Notes: generated by a model not told the origin, from the letters alone. A stretch of 59,204 nucleotides of DNA from Sphingobacterium lumbrici (GCF_006476045.1 NZ_SRZY01000003.1:1-59204); one strand, 5' to 3'; positions 18,263-29,280 are shown, numbered from the stretch's first letter. Numbers and translations are program-made.

Positions 18263-18714
18263 TTTTATAACTTATGATGTTACAGTGTTCTAGAATATAA
18301 TGTCACCCTGAGCGAAACATCGTGAAGCCGAATGGGTCTAAAAACTTATACGACCTTGTTTTTTATATAGTTTGTCGCTTAGACCGCGACGGGTCCATAC
18401 TTTTTTTCATTCTTTATTTGTATTTCAATGGCATTCAAGAGACCTCTTCGAGGGTTGTCTTGCCAAAAGTATGCAAACCTGCCTGCCGCCAGGCAGGAGC
18501 GTGTCTCTGTACCCATTTGCATCACAACCACTATCCTTACAAATTCGACAAATGTCGCCTTAGCCATTTGCCAATTGCACGAGGATGCACTTGCCATTGT
18601 GGCAAATGGGTACAGCGACGAGTTTTGCCTACTTTTGCGGTCAAAAGTAGGATGCCCTTCGCCGGCATAGAGGCGAAAATAAAAAAGAGCAAAGACCGTC
18701 CGTCCAGGACAACG
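18263..18714. repeat. Intergenic region with partial copy of a dispersed hairpin element
   Basis: No real gene; the overlapping short frames on both strands conflict with each other. Segment 18529-18666 matches 47424-47559 and, in reverse, 23701-23851. Shared features are CACTATCCTTAC, CGACAAATGTCGCCTTAGC, ACAGCGAC and a terminal hairpin. The hairpin here is 18628-18651: CCTACTTTTG, loop CGGT, CAAAAGTAGG. A GC-rich near-palindrome CCTGCCTGCCGCCAGGCAGG lies at about 18478-18497. CTGTACCCATTTGC near 18507 pairs with GCAAATGGGTACAG near 18602. Confidence 0.75.
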
Positions 18715-20496
18715 TTACATCTGCTCCGGAACGGCAATCCCTAACATGCGCATACTCTCCGATATAACCTTGGCCGCTGTAGCGGATAGGTTCAGGCGGA
18801 ATGCCTTAACCTCGGAATCTTCTGCTTTCAGGATCGTCTCTTCGTGGTAAAATTTATTATACAACTTAGCTACATCATACACATAATTTGCCAGCTGTGC
18901 CGGACTAAATTCCTTCGCCGATGCTTCAATAATAGTCGGATAATTTGCCAGCGACTGAATCAGATCGCGCTCAAATACCGATAACACCGGCGGTACAGCG
19001 ACAGCCCCCGAAGTGTACGTCGCCTTGCGCAACACCGATTTAATACGGGCATGGGTGTATTGGATAAACGGCCCCGTATGGCCTTGAAAATCGACCGATT
19101 CATTCGGATCGAACAACAGTCTTTTTTTCGGGTCTACTTTCAACAAAAAGTATTTCAATGCCCCCATACCGATGGTATCGTATAACTCGGCTTTGGCTTC
19201 TTCGGTCAGTCCTTCGGTCTTCCCTAACTCTTCGGTACGTGCCTGCGCAGTTTCGATCATTTCGACCATGAGATCATCCGCATCTACGACCGTTCCCTCA
19301 CGGGATTTCATTTTACCCGAAGGAAGATCTACCATACCGTACGACAAGTGGAACAATCCATCGGCCCATGATTTGCCCAGTTTTTTCAAGATCAGAAACA
19401 ATACCTTGAAATGGTAGTCCTGCTCGTTGCCAACGACATAAATAGATTCATTCATCCCAAATTCGTCATACTTCAGCTGGGCAGTCCCCAGATCCTGTGT
19501 GATATACACCGAAGTACCATCGCCACGCAGTACCAGCTTCTGATCCAAACCTTCGTCACTCAGGTCAATCCACACCGAATTGTCTTCTTTTTTAAAGAAA
19601 ACACCCGAATCCAGGCCTTCCTGAATGATATCCTTGCCCAACAGATAGGTATTCGACTCGTAATAATATTTATCAAAATCAACACCGAGCTGCCTGTACG
19701 TCTTCTCGAAACCCGCATACACCCAGGTGTTCATCGTTTTCCACAGTGCGATTACTTCTTCGTCACCTGCCTCCCATTTCCGGAGCATCTCCTGTGCTTC
19801 TTTAATCAATGGGGCATGCTTCTTCGCCTCTTCCTCCGTCTGCCCTGCCGCCACCAAGCCTTCTGTTTCTTTCTTGTATTCCTTATCGAATATCACATAG
19901 TATTTGCCGACCAGGTGATCCCCTTTCAGGTTGGCAGACTCCGGAGTCTCCCCATTGCCAAACTTCTGCCAGGCCAGCATCGATTTACAGATGTGGATCC
20001 CGCGGTCGTTCACCAAATTAGCTTTTACCACATCATAGCCGTAAGCCTTCAGGATCTCCGCTACGGAATACCCCAACAGGTTGTTGCGGATATGCCCCAA
20101 GTGCAAGGGCTTATTGGTATTGGGAGAAGAATACTCGACCATCAGACGCTTCCCGTTCGAAGGGAACTGTCCATAATCAGCCCTGAGCAAGGTATTGTTC
20201 AGGAGGTCGATCCAATAGCTATCTGCCAGGCTGATATTCAAAAAGCCTTTGATAATATTAAAGCCGGAGATTTCCGCGATATTGCTCTGCAGGTATTCGC
20301 CGATCTCGGTCCCTGTCTGCTCCGGAGATTTCTTTGAAAAGCGTGTTACCGGAAACGTTACAATGGTAATCTGCCCCTCAAATTCCTTGCGTGTCTCCTG
20401 CAAGGTAACCTGAGAAACCGGAATTTCCGCGTTATAAAGTTCTTTTACAGCACGAACGGTCTGTTCGATGAGTGTCTGTTGAATAGAAGTAGCCAT
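18715..20496 (-). CDS. argS: Arginine--tRNA ligase
   Basis: A 593-residue class I aminoacyl-tRNA synthetase. Landmarks are the arginyl-specific N-terminal domain, the HIGH-type motif in PLHLGHIRNNLLGYS near residue 132, VEYSSPNTNKP just before it, and a KMSK-type loop in GKMKSREGTVVDADDL near residue 390. The C-terminal alpha-helical anticodon-binding domain ends in RMLGIAVPEQM. Length is normal. It charges tRNA-Arg in the cytoplasm and is divergent from the arginine decarboxylase gene across 109 bp. Confidence 0.97.
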   Translation of the reverse strand: MATSIQQTLIEQTVRAVKELYNAEIPVSQVTLQETRKEFEGQITIVTFPVTRFSKKSPEQTGTEIGEYLQSNIAEISGFNIIKGFLNISLADSYWIDLLNNTLLRADYGQFPSNGKRLMVEYSSPNTNKPLHLGHIRNNLLGYSVAEILKAYGYDVVKANLVNDRGIHICKSMLAWQKFGNGETPESANLKGDHLVGKYYVIFDKEYKKETEGLVAAGQTEEEAKKHAPLIKEAQEMLRKWEAGDEEVIALWKTMNTWVYAGFEKTYRQLGVDFDKYYYESNTYLLGKDIIQEGLDSGVFFKKEDNSVWIDLSDEGLDQKLVLRGDGTSVYITQDLGTAQLKYDEFGMNESIYVVGNEQDYHFKVLFLILKKLGKSWADGLFHLSYGMVDLPSGKMKSREGTVVDADDLMVEMIETAQARTEELGKTEGLTEEAKAELYDTIGMGALKYFLLKVDPKKRLLFDPNESVDFQGHTGPFIQYTHARIKSVLRKATYTSGAVAVPPVLSVFERDLIQSLANYPTIIEASAKEFSPAQLANYVYDVAKLYNKFYHEETILKAEDSEVKAFRLNLSATAAKVISESMRMLGIAVPEQM

Positions 20497-20558
20497 GTAA
20501 TTATTTCGTAATTTTTACAACTCTCTGATAATGAATTAGAAATTTATCAACCTAAGTG

Positions 20559-20589
20559 TTTAGGTATTCATCCTGAAAGTATATCTTTG
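20559..20589 (+). promoter_or_regulatory. Promoter of the arginine decarboxylase gene (TTTA-N19-TATCTTTG)
   Basis: TATCTTTG at 20582-20589 matches TAnnTTTG, and TTTA at 20559-20562 sits exactly 19 nt upstream, one base from the -33 consensus TTTG. The predicted transcription start is only about 10-15 nt before the ATG at 20606. Confidence 0.6.
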
Positions 20590-20605
20590 CCAAAAATAAT
20601 AAAAA

Positions 20606-21997
20606 ATGCAGAGCTATCAGGAATTTCTTGACCTAAGTGTTGGTTTTCCGCAAGACGGATTCGAAATTATCGACGACGAATTGTACTTCCACGACCTGAA
20701 TTTGATGGAGATGATAGAAACGTATGGCACGCCATTGCGTTTTACGTATTTACCCATTGTCAGCAAAAAAATCCAACAGGCGAAAATTTTGTTTCAGACG
20801 GCAATCCTGAAACACGATTACCGCGGGTCTTATAAATATTGTTACTGTACGAAATCCTCCCATTTCAAGCATATCGTAGAAGAAGCGTTGAAAAACGATA
20901 TTCACCTGGAGACCTCCTCTGCATTTGATATGCCCATGATCGATTCTCTGGAACGCCAGGGTAAGGTCACCAAGGATATCACGGTGATATGTAATGGCTT
21001 TAAGACGTATCAGTACAAGCAGTATATCATTGATATGATCCACGATGGATTCAAAAATATTATCCCGGTATTGGATAACAAAGAAGAATTTAACCTGTAC
21101 GACGATGAGATCGAACTGGAGGAGCCCTGCTCCCTGGGGATCCGTATCGCGGCTGAGGAACAACCCGATTCGCAGTTCTATACCTCCCGCTTAGGGATCC
21201 GTATGGAAGACGTAATCGAATTCTATAACAACAAGATTGTAGACAACCCCAATTTTAAAGTTAAACTATTACACTTTTTTATCAATTCAGGAATCTCCGA
21301 TACACCATATTACTGGAACGAACTGGAGAAATACGTGACCTTATACTGTAAATTCAAAAAGATCAATCCCGATCTGGATACGTTGGATATCGGTGGCGGT
21401 ATGCCGTTCAAAGACTCGCTGGTACATGATTTCGACTACGAGTATATGGTGAATGAAATCGTGAACCGCATCAAACAGATCTGTGCGCACCATGAGGTGA
21501 TGGAACCGGATATCATTACCGAATTTGGAAAATATACCGTGGCCGAGGCTTCGGGAATCTTATATAAAGTATTGGGTCGTAAACAACAGAATGACCGCGA
21601 GAAATGGTTTATGATCGACGGGTCATTCATCACCAACTTACCTGATGTATGGGCGCTGAACCAAAAATATATTCTCCTGCCTATCAATAATTGGGATTCG
21701 GAATACGAACGGGTCAATTTAGGCGGGATTACCTGCGACGGACAGGATTACTATAATCAGGAGGCACACACCAGCTCCGTCTTTATGCCCAAAACACGTA
21801 AAGTACAGTATCTTGGTTTCTTCCATACGGGAGCCTATCAGGATGTACTGAGTGGATACGGCGGGATACACCACTGCCTGCTGCCTTCGCCCAAGCATGT
21901 ATTGATTCGCCGCAACCGCGACGAAACATTCAATTACGAAGTATTCGGCGAGGAACAAAATTCAAAACAAGTCATGAAATTATTGGGATACCAGTAG
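20606..21997 (+). CDS. speA: PLP-dependent arginine decarboxylase, Bacteroidota type
   Basis: A 463-residue group IV PLP decarboxylase. The lysine that binds PLP is in YKYCYCTKSSHF near residue 77, and the phosphate-binding glycine loop is in LDIGGGMPF near residue 260. The catalytic Cys/Asp region is near the GGITCDGQDYY motif at residue ~375. It is shorter than the ~650-residue E. coli SpeA and belongs to the compact form common in Bacteroidota. It converts arginine to agmatine for polyamine synthesis. Substrate assignment is by family resemblance; a diaminopimelate- or ornithine-type activity is less likely. It is followed by a strong bidirectional terminator. Confidence 0.82.
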   Translation: MQSYQEFLDLSVGFPQDGFEIIDDELYFHDLNLMEMIETYGTPLRFTYLPIVSKKIQQAKILFQTAILKHDYRGSYKYCYCTKSSHFKHIVEEALKNDIHLETSSAFDMPMIDSLERQGKVTKDITVICNGFKTYQYKQYIIDMIHDGFKNIIPVLDNKEEFNLYDDEIELEEPCSLGIRIAAEEQPDSQFYTSRLGIRMEDVIEFYNNKIVDNPNFKVKLLHFFINSGISDTPYYWNELEKYVTLYCKFKKINPDLDTLDIGGGMPFKDSLVHDFDYEYMVNEIVNRIKQICAHHEVMEPDIITEFGKYTVAEASGILYKVLGRKQQNDREKWFMIDGSFITNLPDVWALNQKYILLPINNWDSEYERVNLGGITCDGQDYYNQEAHTSSVFMPKTRKVQYLGFFHTGAYQDVLSGYGGIHHCLLPSPKHVLIRRNRDETFNYEVFGEEQNSKQVMKLLGYQ

Positions 21998-22014
21998 TTA
22001 AATAAAAAAGCGGC

Positions 22015-22063
22015 CAATAAAAATGCCCCAAAAAGTCAGACACTTTTTGGGGCATTTTTATTG
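22015..22063. terminator. Bidirectional terminator, 22-bp perfect stem
   Basis: CAATAAAAATGCCCCAAAAA plus GT pairs exactly with its complement at 22042-22063 around a 5-nt loop (CAGAC). A and T tracts flank the GC core on both sides. It sits between the convergent arginine decarboxylase and thioredoxin-like genes, so it probably serves both. Confidence 0.92.
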
Positions 22064-22077
22064 AGAAAAAACTAAAA

Positions 22078-23319
22078 TTAATTCCAGGTAGGCTGCCCCA
22101 CTTTCATCTTTTCGAGGGTAGCCCGATACGTTTCTTTTTCTTTCTCAGAAGCTAAGGCCAGTGCCTTCTCCTGCGTTGCAATAGCCGTTTCCTTGTCTCC
22201 GGATTTGTATAACAAATTCGCGTAGGTATCTAACATCACGGCATTATCACCGGATTCTAATGATTTTTTGCTCCAGGCTAAGGCTGCTTTAACACAGGCA
22301 GCATCATCACAATTTTCAAAAATAGACCAGGCAAATGAATTGAGCATCGATGGCGTTATTTCTTTTGTACTTAAATTCAAATATTCTTCGACCGCGTCTT
22401 TAAAAGCAGTCCAGTTTTTTTTGCCGGAATAGTATTGTGCTTTTACCAGCGCCAGCGAAGCTTTTAGCTCAACAGCAGGAAATTCCTTTTTCAGATCTGC
22501 CTCAAACACCTCAAAATCAACTACCGCATTTTGCGCACGCAGGGCCGGAAAAACTTTTTCACGAACAATCACCGTAGCAAGTACATCATCGACAGATCCC
22601 TGTTGACCGACAAACAATTCATCTACCTTGGCTTTATTGTCCAGTAATATTTTAAAAGCCACTGACTTTGTAGAAGTAGCCCCTTGTAACAAAAAATCAA
22701 TATTTTCAGTAGTCAACAAGGCTTCAGTACTTATCAGATCAATATAGCGCTCCATCGCTTTTGTAGCTAATTCCTGATCATAAGCTCCCCTGGCGGTCTT
22801 CGCCGTTTGCTTGGCTATTGCCGCATCTGTTGGGTTGGCTTCAAATTTTTTAAGCACGGTCATGTATTGTGTTTCCGGATCTAAACCCTCTTTCGCTTTA
22901 GCAATAAACTGGTCGGCTTCTCCACCACCAACAATACGATGCACCAGTTCTCCATCCGGATTAAAAATCAGAAACGTCGGATATGCACGTACTGAATAAT
23001 CCTTACCAAATCGTGTCGCCTCGTCATACCAGGATTTCACATCCTCACTATCAGCTTTGGTTTGATCCATTTGAAGCTTTAAGTTTACAAAATTTGCATT
23101 GAAAAATTCACCCACTTTCGCCTGCGGGAAAATATTAGCCGACATGTACTTACAGGGGCCACACCAGGTCGTAAAACAGTCCACAAAAATATGCTTGTTT
23201 TCCGTTTTTGCTTTCGCCTTAACATTTTCCCAATTTGTACCATGTTCAAATTGAATTCCACTTTCTTGCGCAAAGCTGATTAGGGGAATAATAAATAAGA
23301 TTAAAAAAAGATTTTTCAT
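22078..23319 (-). CDS. Secreted thioredoxin-fold protein with long helical C-terminal region
   Basis: A 413-residue protein with a signal peptide (LFLILFIIPLISFAQ). A thioredoxin domain at ~25-145 has the active site TTWCGPCKYM near residue 52 and the cis-proline region YPTFLIF. The remaining ~260 residues are helical, with TPR-like segments near the end (ALAWSKKSLESGDNAVMLDTY). Family knowledge: such periplasmic thiol-disulfide proteins reduce or oxidise cysteines in envelope proteins. The partner is unknown. It is a single gene, with a weak minus-strand promoter candidate (CTTTTG-N17-TAACTTTA) about 60-80 nt upstream. Confidence 0.85.
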   Translation of the reverse strand: MKNLFLILFIIPLISFAQESGIQFEHGTNWENVKAKAKTENKHIFVDCFTTWCGPCKYMSANIFPQAKVGEFFNANFVNLKLQMDQTKADSEDVKSWYDEATRFGKDYSVRAYPTFLIFNPDGELVHRIVGGGEADQFIAKAKEGLDPETQYMTVLKKFEANPTDAAIAKQTAKTARGAYDQELATKAMERYIDLISTEALLTTENIDFLLQGATSTKSVAFKILLDNKAKVDELFVGQQGSVDDVLATVIVREKVFPALRAQNAVVDFEVFEADLKKEFPAVELKASLALVKAQYYSGKKNWTAFKDAVEEYLNLSTKEITPSMLNSFAWSIFENCDDAACVKAALAWSKKSLESGDNAVMLDTYANLLYKSGDKETAIATQEKALALASEKEKETYRATLEKMKVGQPTWN

Positions 23320-23601
23320 GTGTATATTCTATTTTAAACGCACCGTATAACTAAATCGAATGCTTTTTCAAGCTAAAGTTACACTATTTTTTGTAAATCA
23401 AAAGAGCAATATCTACGCCAGTCACCACGCTTTTACCAAATCGAACGACAGGGATCTATTCGGTACTGTAATATTTTTGTTGCGCCGCCATCATCATCAG
23501 ATTGAAAACAGCAGTATTTCAGATTTTCTTGCAATCGCTTACTTATTTCAACGAATAAACATCATTGGCAATAGTTTTCGATAGTTTCCACAGAAGATTA
23601 T

Positions 23602-24180
23602 GAAGGATGGATTAATTTAATCAAATTTGTTTGTCGCTCGCTAATTTCAAGTTGTATTAGCAACCATTAATATCTGTATTTTATCTTTTGCCCTCATCGG
23701 CGGGCAGCCTCCTTCTTTTCTCTCAAAAGAAGCAACCTGCCTGCCGGCAGGCAGGAAGTCGTCGCTGTACCCATTTGCCACAGTGGTTAGTGCTTCCTCC
23801 TGCTATTGGCAAATGGCTAAGGCGACATTTGTCGGGTATGTAAGGATAGTGCTTTATTCTTAGATATTACTTTATTCCTCAGCTGAATAAAAAAAACGGC
23901 CTTAGCGGATTTGGACGAGTAGGCAGCAGATGATGCCATGCAGAAAGGTTTAAGTTTGTACTTTCCAAGCAGGTCTCAGCCTTTGCTTTGGGACGGAGCG
24001 GTGGAGGCCTAAGAGCTGCGCACTGCATCATCGCGTAGCCGGAACGACAAATACGATACAGCCTTGATTTTTTTGCTTCGTTTTTTTATCAAGAAAAAAA
24101 TGAAGGCCCTGTCGTGGCAACGACGGAAAGGTAATGCGATGGACAAACCAAAAAAAAATAGATTAAATTAATCCTCCCTT
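23602..24180. mobile_element. MITE-like dispersed element, copy 1 (inverted relative to 47.1-47.6 kb)
   Basis: A perfect 14-bp inverted pair bounds the element: GGATTAATTTAATC at 23609-23622 and its complement at 24161-24174. Inside are a hairpin at 23712-23732 (CTTCTTTT/AAAAGAAG), the GC-rich palindrome CCTGCCTGCCGGCAGGCAGG, a segment with CGACATTTGTCG, and a ~240-bp block (about 23896-24136). That block is nearly identical, in reverse, to 47139-47378. A second hairpin lies at 24076-24105. No ORF spans the element. The rest of the gap between the thioredoxin-like gene and guaB (23320-23601) holds nothing I recognise. Confidence 0.8.
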
Positions 24181-24237
24181 TAACATCACCAAAAAAAACA
24201 CTTATTCAAAGCACCCTCTCTACAGATTTAACAAAAA

Positions 24238-24263
24238 TAGCCCGAAAATAATTTTCCGGGCTA
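24238..24263 (-). terminator. Terminator of guaB
   Basis: TAGCCCG (24238-24244) pairs with CGGGCTA (24257-24263) around an A/T-rich loop. On the minus strand the stem is followed by TTTTTGT, as expected for a rho-independent terminator after guaB. Confidence 0.85.
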
Positions 24264-24289
24264 TCCTTTTATGATCCGTTAAAGTATTT

Positions 24290-25786
<1,497 letters not shown>

Positions 25787-25798
25787 CTATTTGCCAGG

Positions 25799-25829
25799 CA
25801 AAATTACAAAAAAAAACGTTTTCATCAAA
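25799..25829 (-). promoter_or_regulatory. Consensus promoter of guaB (TTTG-N19-TAATTTTG)
   Basis: On the minus strand TTTG (25829-25826) is followed after exactly 19 nt by TAATTTTG (25806-25799), a full match to the Bacteroidota -33/-7 consensus. It lies about 34 bp upstream of the guaB ATG. Confidence 0.8.
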
Positions 25830-25993
25830 TAAAAACTACTATTTGCGGAGAAATGACAATCCGATTATAAACACGAATACCGTTAAATTAAATTTCAAAA
25901 CTGGCAGATTCGCAAACAGATGAATTTGCTAATTTACCGATCAGCAAACCGCTTGTTTTCGAATCTGATATTTTTTGACACCTATCTTCGATT

Positions 25994-26027
25994 TTTGTTT
26001 TCATTATGTAAAATTTTTATACCTTTG
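25994..26027 (+). promoter_or_regulatory. Promoter of secDF (TTTG-N22-TACCTTTG)
   Basis: TACCTTTG at 26020-26027 matches TAnnTTTG. TTTG at 25994-25997 lies 22 nt upstream, slightly longer than the favoured 19. It leaves a leader of about 75 nt before the ATG at 26110. Confidence 0.6.
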
Positions 26028-26109
26028 CGGTTCTTGGTAAATTATTTTTTATCAACTAAAAAACAATAAAAAACTATAAACTATATCAAACTAATACACG
26101 AATACAAAA

Positions 26110-29100
26110 ATGCAGAGTAAAGGGCTGATTAAATTTTTGGTAATAGTGGTATCATTGGCATGCCTCTATTCCCTATCATTCACATTTGTGACACGTAAAG
26201 TAGAGCGTGATGCTGCATTATATGCAGCCGGCGATATGGCTAAGGAAAAAGCCTATTTGGATTCTATAGCTAGTGAAACCGTATTTAACTTAGGAATTGC
26301 TAAGTACACGTACCGGGAATGTAAGGCATACGAGCTCGCGTTGGGTCTCGATCTTAAAGGTGGTATGAACGTTACAATGGAAATCTCATTAGACGAGTTG
26401 ATCCGTAACCTGGCCAATAAGACGAAAGACGAAAAATTCAACACGGCTTTACAACATGCGATTCAAAAAAGTAAAACTGCAAACAAATCTGTAGTAGATT
26501 TATTTATTGACGAGTACAAAGCAACCGGGGCTTCTACTTCATTGGCCACTTTTTTTGCGACCAAAGACAATGCGACGTTAATTAAAGCGACGAGTTCGGA
26601 CAACGATGTTAAAAATTTCTTACAAAAGGAATCTGACAACGCTATTCAAAATTCATACAAAGTATTACGTACACGTATTGATAAATTCGGTGTTGCTTCT
26701 CCAAATATCCAAATTCAACAAGGTACAAACCGTATCCTTATTGAGTTACCGGGTGTAAACGATGAGGCTCGGGTACGGAAATTATTACAAGGTTCGGCTA
26801 AATTAGAGTTCTACGAAACACATGACAACTTTCAGGTATATCCTTTACTCGAAAACATAAACCGTACACTAGCCGGAACATTAAAAGCAACAGAGACAAC
26901 TCCTGCCAGCGCAACAGCGGCACAAGGAGATGCTACAGCTGCTGACTCAACAGATAATGAGGGTAATTTATTGGCAAATCTAGGTGCTAATAAATCTGAA
27001 AACAGCGATTCTTCGGCTGTATCTGCAAACCTTGCAGCAGAAAACCCATTATTCAGCGTTTTAAGCCCGGCTGTTTATACAGCAGAAAATGGCCAGCCTC
27101 AATTGGCTAACGGCCCGATGGTGGGTATGGCAAACCTAAAGGATACGGCTAAAGTAAATGCTTACCTGGCCAGACCTGAAGTAAAGTCTATCATGCCGGC
27201 GAACATCAAATTGTTGTGGGCAGTAAAACCGGAACAACGTTCACCTAATGTACTGTCACTTTATGCGATAAAACCAGCTCCCGGAGAAAACCCGGCGGTA
27301 TTAACAGGTGATGTAATTACCGACGCAACAGATAATTTCGATCAGAACAATACACCTGTGGTATCCATGAGCATGAACTCCGTTGGAGCTCGTGAATGGC
27401 GTAAAATCACGGCTAAAGCTGCTCAAAACAGAGAAGCTATCGCGATTGTATTGGATGGTGTTGTATATTCTGCTCCTTCGGTAAATGAAGAAATCCCTAA
27501 CGGAAGCTCTCAAATTTCGGGTAGCTTTACCATTGAAGACACAAAAGATTTAGCCAACGTACTGAAAGCAGGTCGCTTACCGACTACAGCTAAAATCGTT
27601 GAAGAGGCTATTGTAGGACCTTCACTTGGTCAGGCTGCTATTGATGCAGGTGTAAACTCAGCTTTTATCGGTATCATCGTGGTCATGATCTTCATGATTG
27701 CTTATTACAATCGTGCCGGTATTGCAGCAAATATTGCCGTTCTGTTCAACGTATTCTTCTTAATGGGCGTATTGGCGTCTCTTAACGCTGTACTGACATT
27801 ACCGGGTATTGCAGGTATCGTATTAACAATGGGTACGGCAGTGGATGCCAACGTACTTATCTACGAACGTATACGGGAAGAATTGCGCCTGGGTAAAAGT
27901 ATTCGTCAAGCGATTGCTGATGGTTACAAACACGCGTTGCCATCTATCCTCGATTCACAGATTACAACTTTCTTGGTAGGTATGGTGTTGTTCTTCTTTG
28001 GTAGCGGACCTATCTTAGGATTTGCAACGACATTGATGATCGGTATTATCACTTCCCTGTTTACATCGATATTCATCTCACGTTTGATTTTCGAATACAT
28101 GTTGGATAAGGATATGAAAATTTCGGTTTCTTTGCCGTGGTCAGCAAATACACTGCAAAATGCAAGTTTTCAATTTATCAAAAAGCGTAAAACTTTTTAT
28201 ATCATATCCTTAGTTGCTATTGCGGTTTGTATCGCTTCGATCCTTACCAAAGGTTTTTCACTCGGTGTGGATTTCCAAGGTGGTCGTACGTACACCGTAA
28301 GCTATGCAAATTCGGTCAATTTGGAAGAGATTCGTCAAAATCTGGACAATACTTTTAACCTGACAACAGAAGTAAAAACATTTGGTAGTGCGAATCAAGT
28401 TCGGGTAACAACGACTTATCACATCAATGAAACTTCAGATGAAGCAGATGAAGAGGTATTGGCAAAACTAAATGAAGGTCTATCAAAAATCGAAGGTAAT
28501 AAATATGAAATTTTATCGTCACAAAAAGTAGGACCATCCATTGCTACCGACATCAAGGATAGAGCATGGTGGTCAGGTATTATTTCGATATTGATTATTG
28601 CCGGTTATATATTGGTTCGCTTCCACAAATGGCAGTATTCTATTGGTGCAGCAGTTGCGACAATACATGATGGTATAATAATATTAGGATTATTCTCTAT
28701 CTTGGACGGAATCGTACCTTTCTCCTTAGATATCGACCAACACTTTGTGGCGGCTCTTCTTACAGTACTGGCTTATTCTGTGAATGACACCGTAGTTGTA
28801 TTTGACCGTGTGCGGGAAGATTTGACGAAACCCGGTGCGTACAGCAAAAATTTCGGAGATATCGTTAACCATGCGATCAATACCACACTTAGCCGTACCG
28901 TGATTACTTCATTAACGATTATATTCGTATTAGTGATCTTATTTATATTCGGTGGAGAGGTGATCAGAGGTTTCTCTTTCGCTATCTTGGTTGGTATTGT
29001 GGTTGCGACCTACTCTTCGATCTTCTTGGCAGCACCTTCGGTGTACGATTTAAGCAGTAAAAAGCATTTTACGAAAGCCGTAGAAACTAAAGCTAAAGTA

Positions 29101-29112
29101 GTAACTCCGTAA
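26110..29112 (+). CDS. secDF: Fused protein translocase subunit SecDF
   Basis: A 1000-residue fusion of SecD and SecF, the usual form in Bacteroidota. The SecD half has an N-terminal membrane segment, the conserved LGLDLKGGMNVTMEI motif near residue 77, a large periplasmic region with a low-complexity Ala/Thr/Asn insert (~260-310), and membrane helices at ~515-665 (GTAVDANVLIYERIREEL). The SecF half starts near 690 with GVDFQGGRTYTVSY and ends with a second helix bundle (SVNDTVVVFDRVREDL). It uses proton flow to help pull proteins out of SecYEG, and so supports all the secreted proteins in this window. Confidence 0.97.
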   Translation: MQSKGLIKFLVIVVSLACLYSLSFTFVTRKVERDAALYAAGDMAKEKAYLDSIASETVFNLGIAKYTYRECKAYELALGLDLKGGMNVTMEISLDELIRNLANKTKDEKFNTALQHAIQKSKTANKSVVDLFIDEYKATGASTSLATFFATKDNATLIKATSSDNDVKNFLQKESDNAIQNSYKVLRTRIDKFGVASPNIQIQQGTNRILIELPGVNDEARVRKLLQGSAKLEFYETHDNFQVYPLLENINRTLAGTLKATETTPASATAAQGDATAADSTDNEGNLLANLGANKSENSDSSAVSANLAAENPLFSVLSPAVYTAENGQPQLANGPMVGMANLKDTAKVNAYLARPEVKSIMPANIKLLWAVKPEQRSPNVLSLYAIKPAPGENPAVLTGDVITDATDNFDQNNTPVVSMSMNSVGAREWRKITAKAAQNREAIAIVLDGVVYSAPSVNEEIPNGSSQISGSFTIEDTKDLANVLKAGRLPTTAKIVEEAIVGPSLGQAAIDAGVNSAFIGIIVVMIFMIAYYNRAGIAANIAVLFNVFFLMGVLASLNAVLTLPGIAGIVLTMGTAVDANVLIYERIREELRLGKSIRQAIADGYKHALPSILDSQITTFLVGMVLFFFGSGPILGFATTLMIGIITSLFTSIFISRLIFEYMLDKDMKISVSLPWSANTLQNASFQFIKKRKTFYIISLVAIAVCIASILTKGFSLGVDFQGGRTYTVSYANSVNLEEIRQNLDNTFNLTTEVKTFGSANQVRVTTTYHINETSDEADEEVLAKLNEGLSKIEGNKYEILSSQKVGPSIATDIKDRAWWSGIISILIIAGYILVRFHKWQYSIGAAVATIHDGIIILGLFSILDGIVPFSLDIDQHFVAALLTVLAYSVNDTVVVFDRVREDLTKPGAYSKNFGDIVNHAINTTLSRTVITSLTIIFVLVILFIFGGEVIRGFSFAILVGIVVATYSSIFLAAPSVYDLSSKKHFTKAVETKAKVVTP

Positions 29113-29120
29113 TCGGATTT

Positions 29121-29177
29121 AATATACCTCAAAACAAAAGGCTACCTAAAAGGTGGCCTTTTGTTTTGAGGTATATT
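29121..29177 (+). terminator. Terminator of secDF, 26-bp stem
   Basis: AATATACCTCAAAACAAAAG plus GCTACC pairs with 29152-29177 around a TAAAA loop. There is a single G-T wobble in 26 pairs and the right arm contains TTTTGTTTTG. It starts 9 bp after the secDF stop. Confidence 0.92.
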
Positions 29178-29231
29178 GTGGCTGGTAAGCAGAACTCCTC
29201 CGCAACCAATATTCGGTGTTGCTACCAAATA

Positions 29232-29272
29232 AAAATCACGCAAAACTTATTGTAAAAGCTTTGCGTGATTTT
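29232..29272. terminator. Second hairpin between secDF and gap
   Basis: AAAATCACGCAAA (29232-29244) pairs perfectly with TTTGCGTGATTTT (29260-29272). It lies between two other terminators in a convergent gap and may act in either direction. Confidence 0.65.
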
Positions 29273-29280
29273 AAAAAAAA

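Noticed and set aside
18322..18744. Overlapping plus- and minus-strand frames between the oxidoreductase and argS
   Set aside because: They conflict on both strands and fall in a dispersed repeat; one runs into the argS 3' end.
19411..20337. 308-codon plus-strand frame opposite argS
   Set aside because: argS is complete and unmistakable on the other strand; the frame has no recognisable domain.
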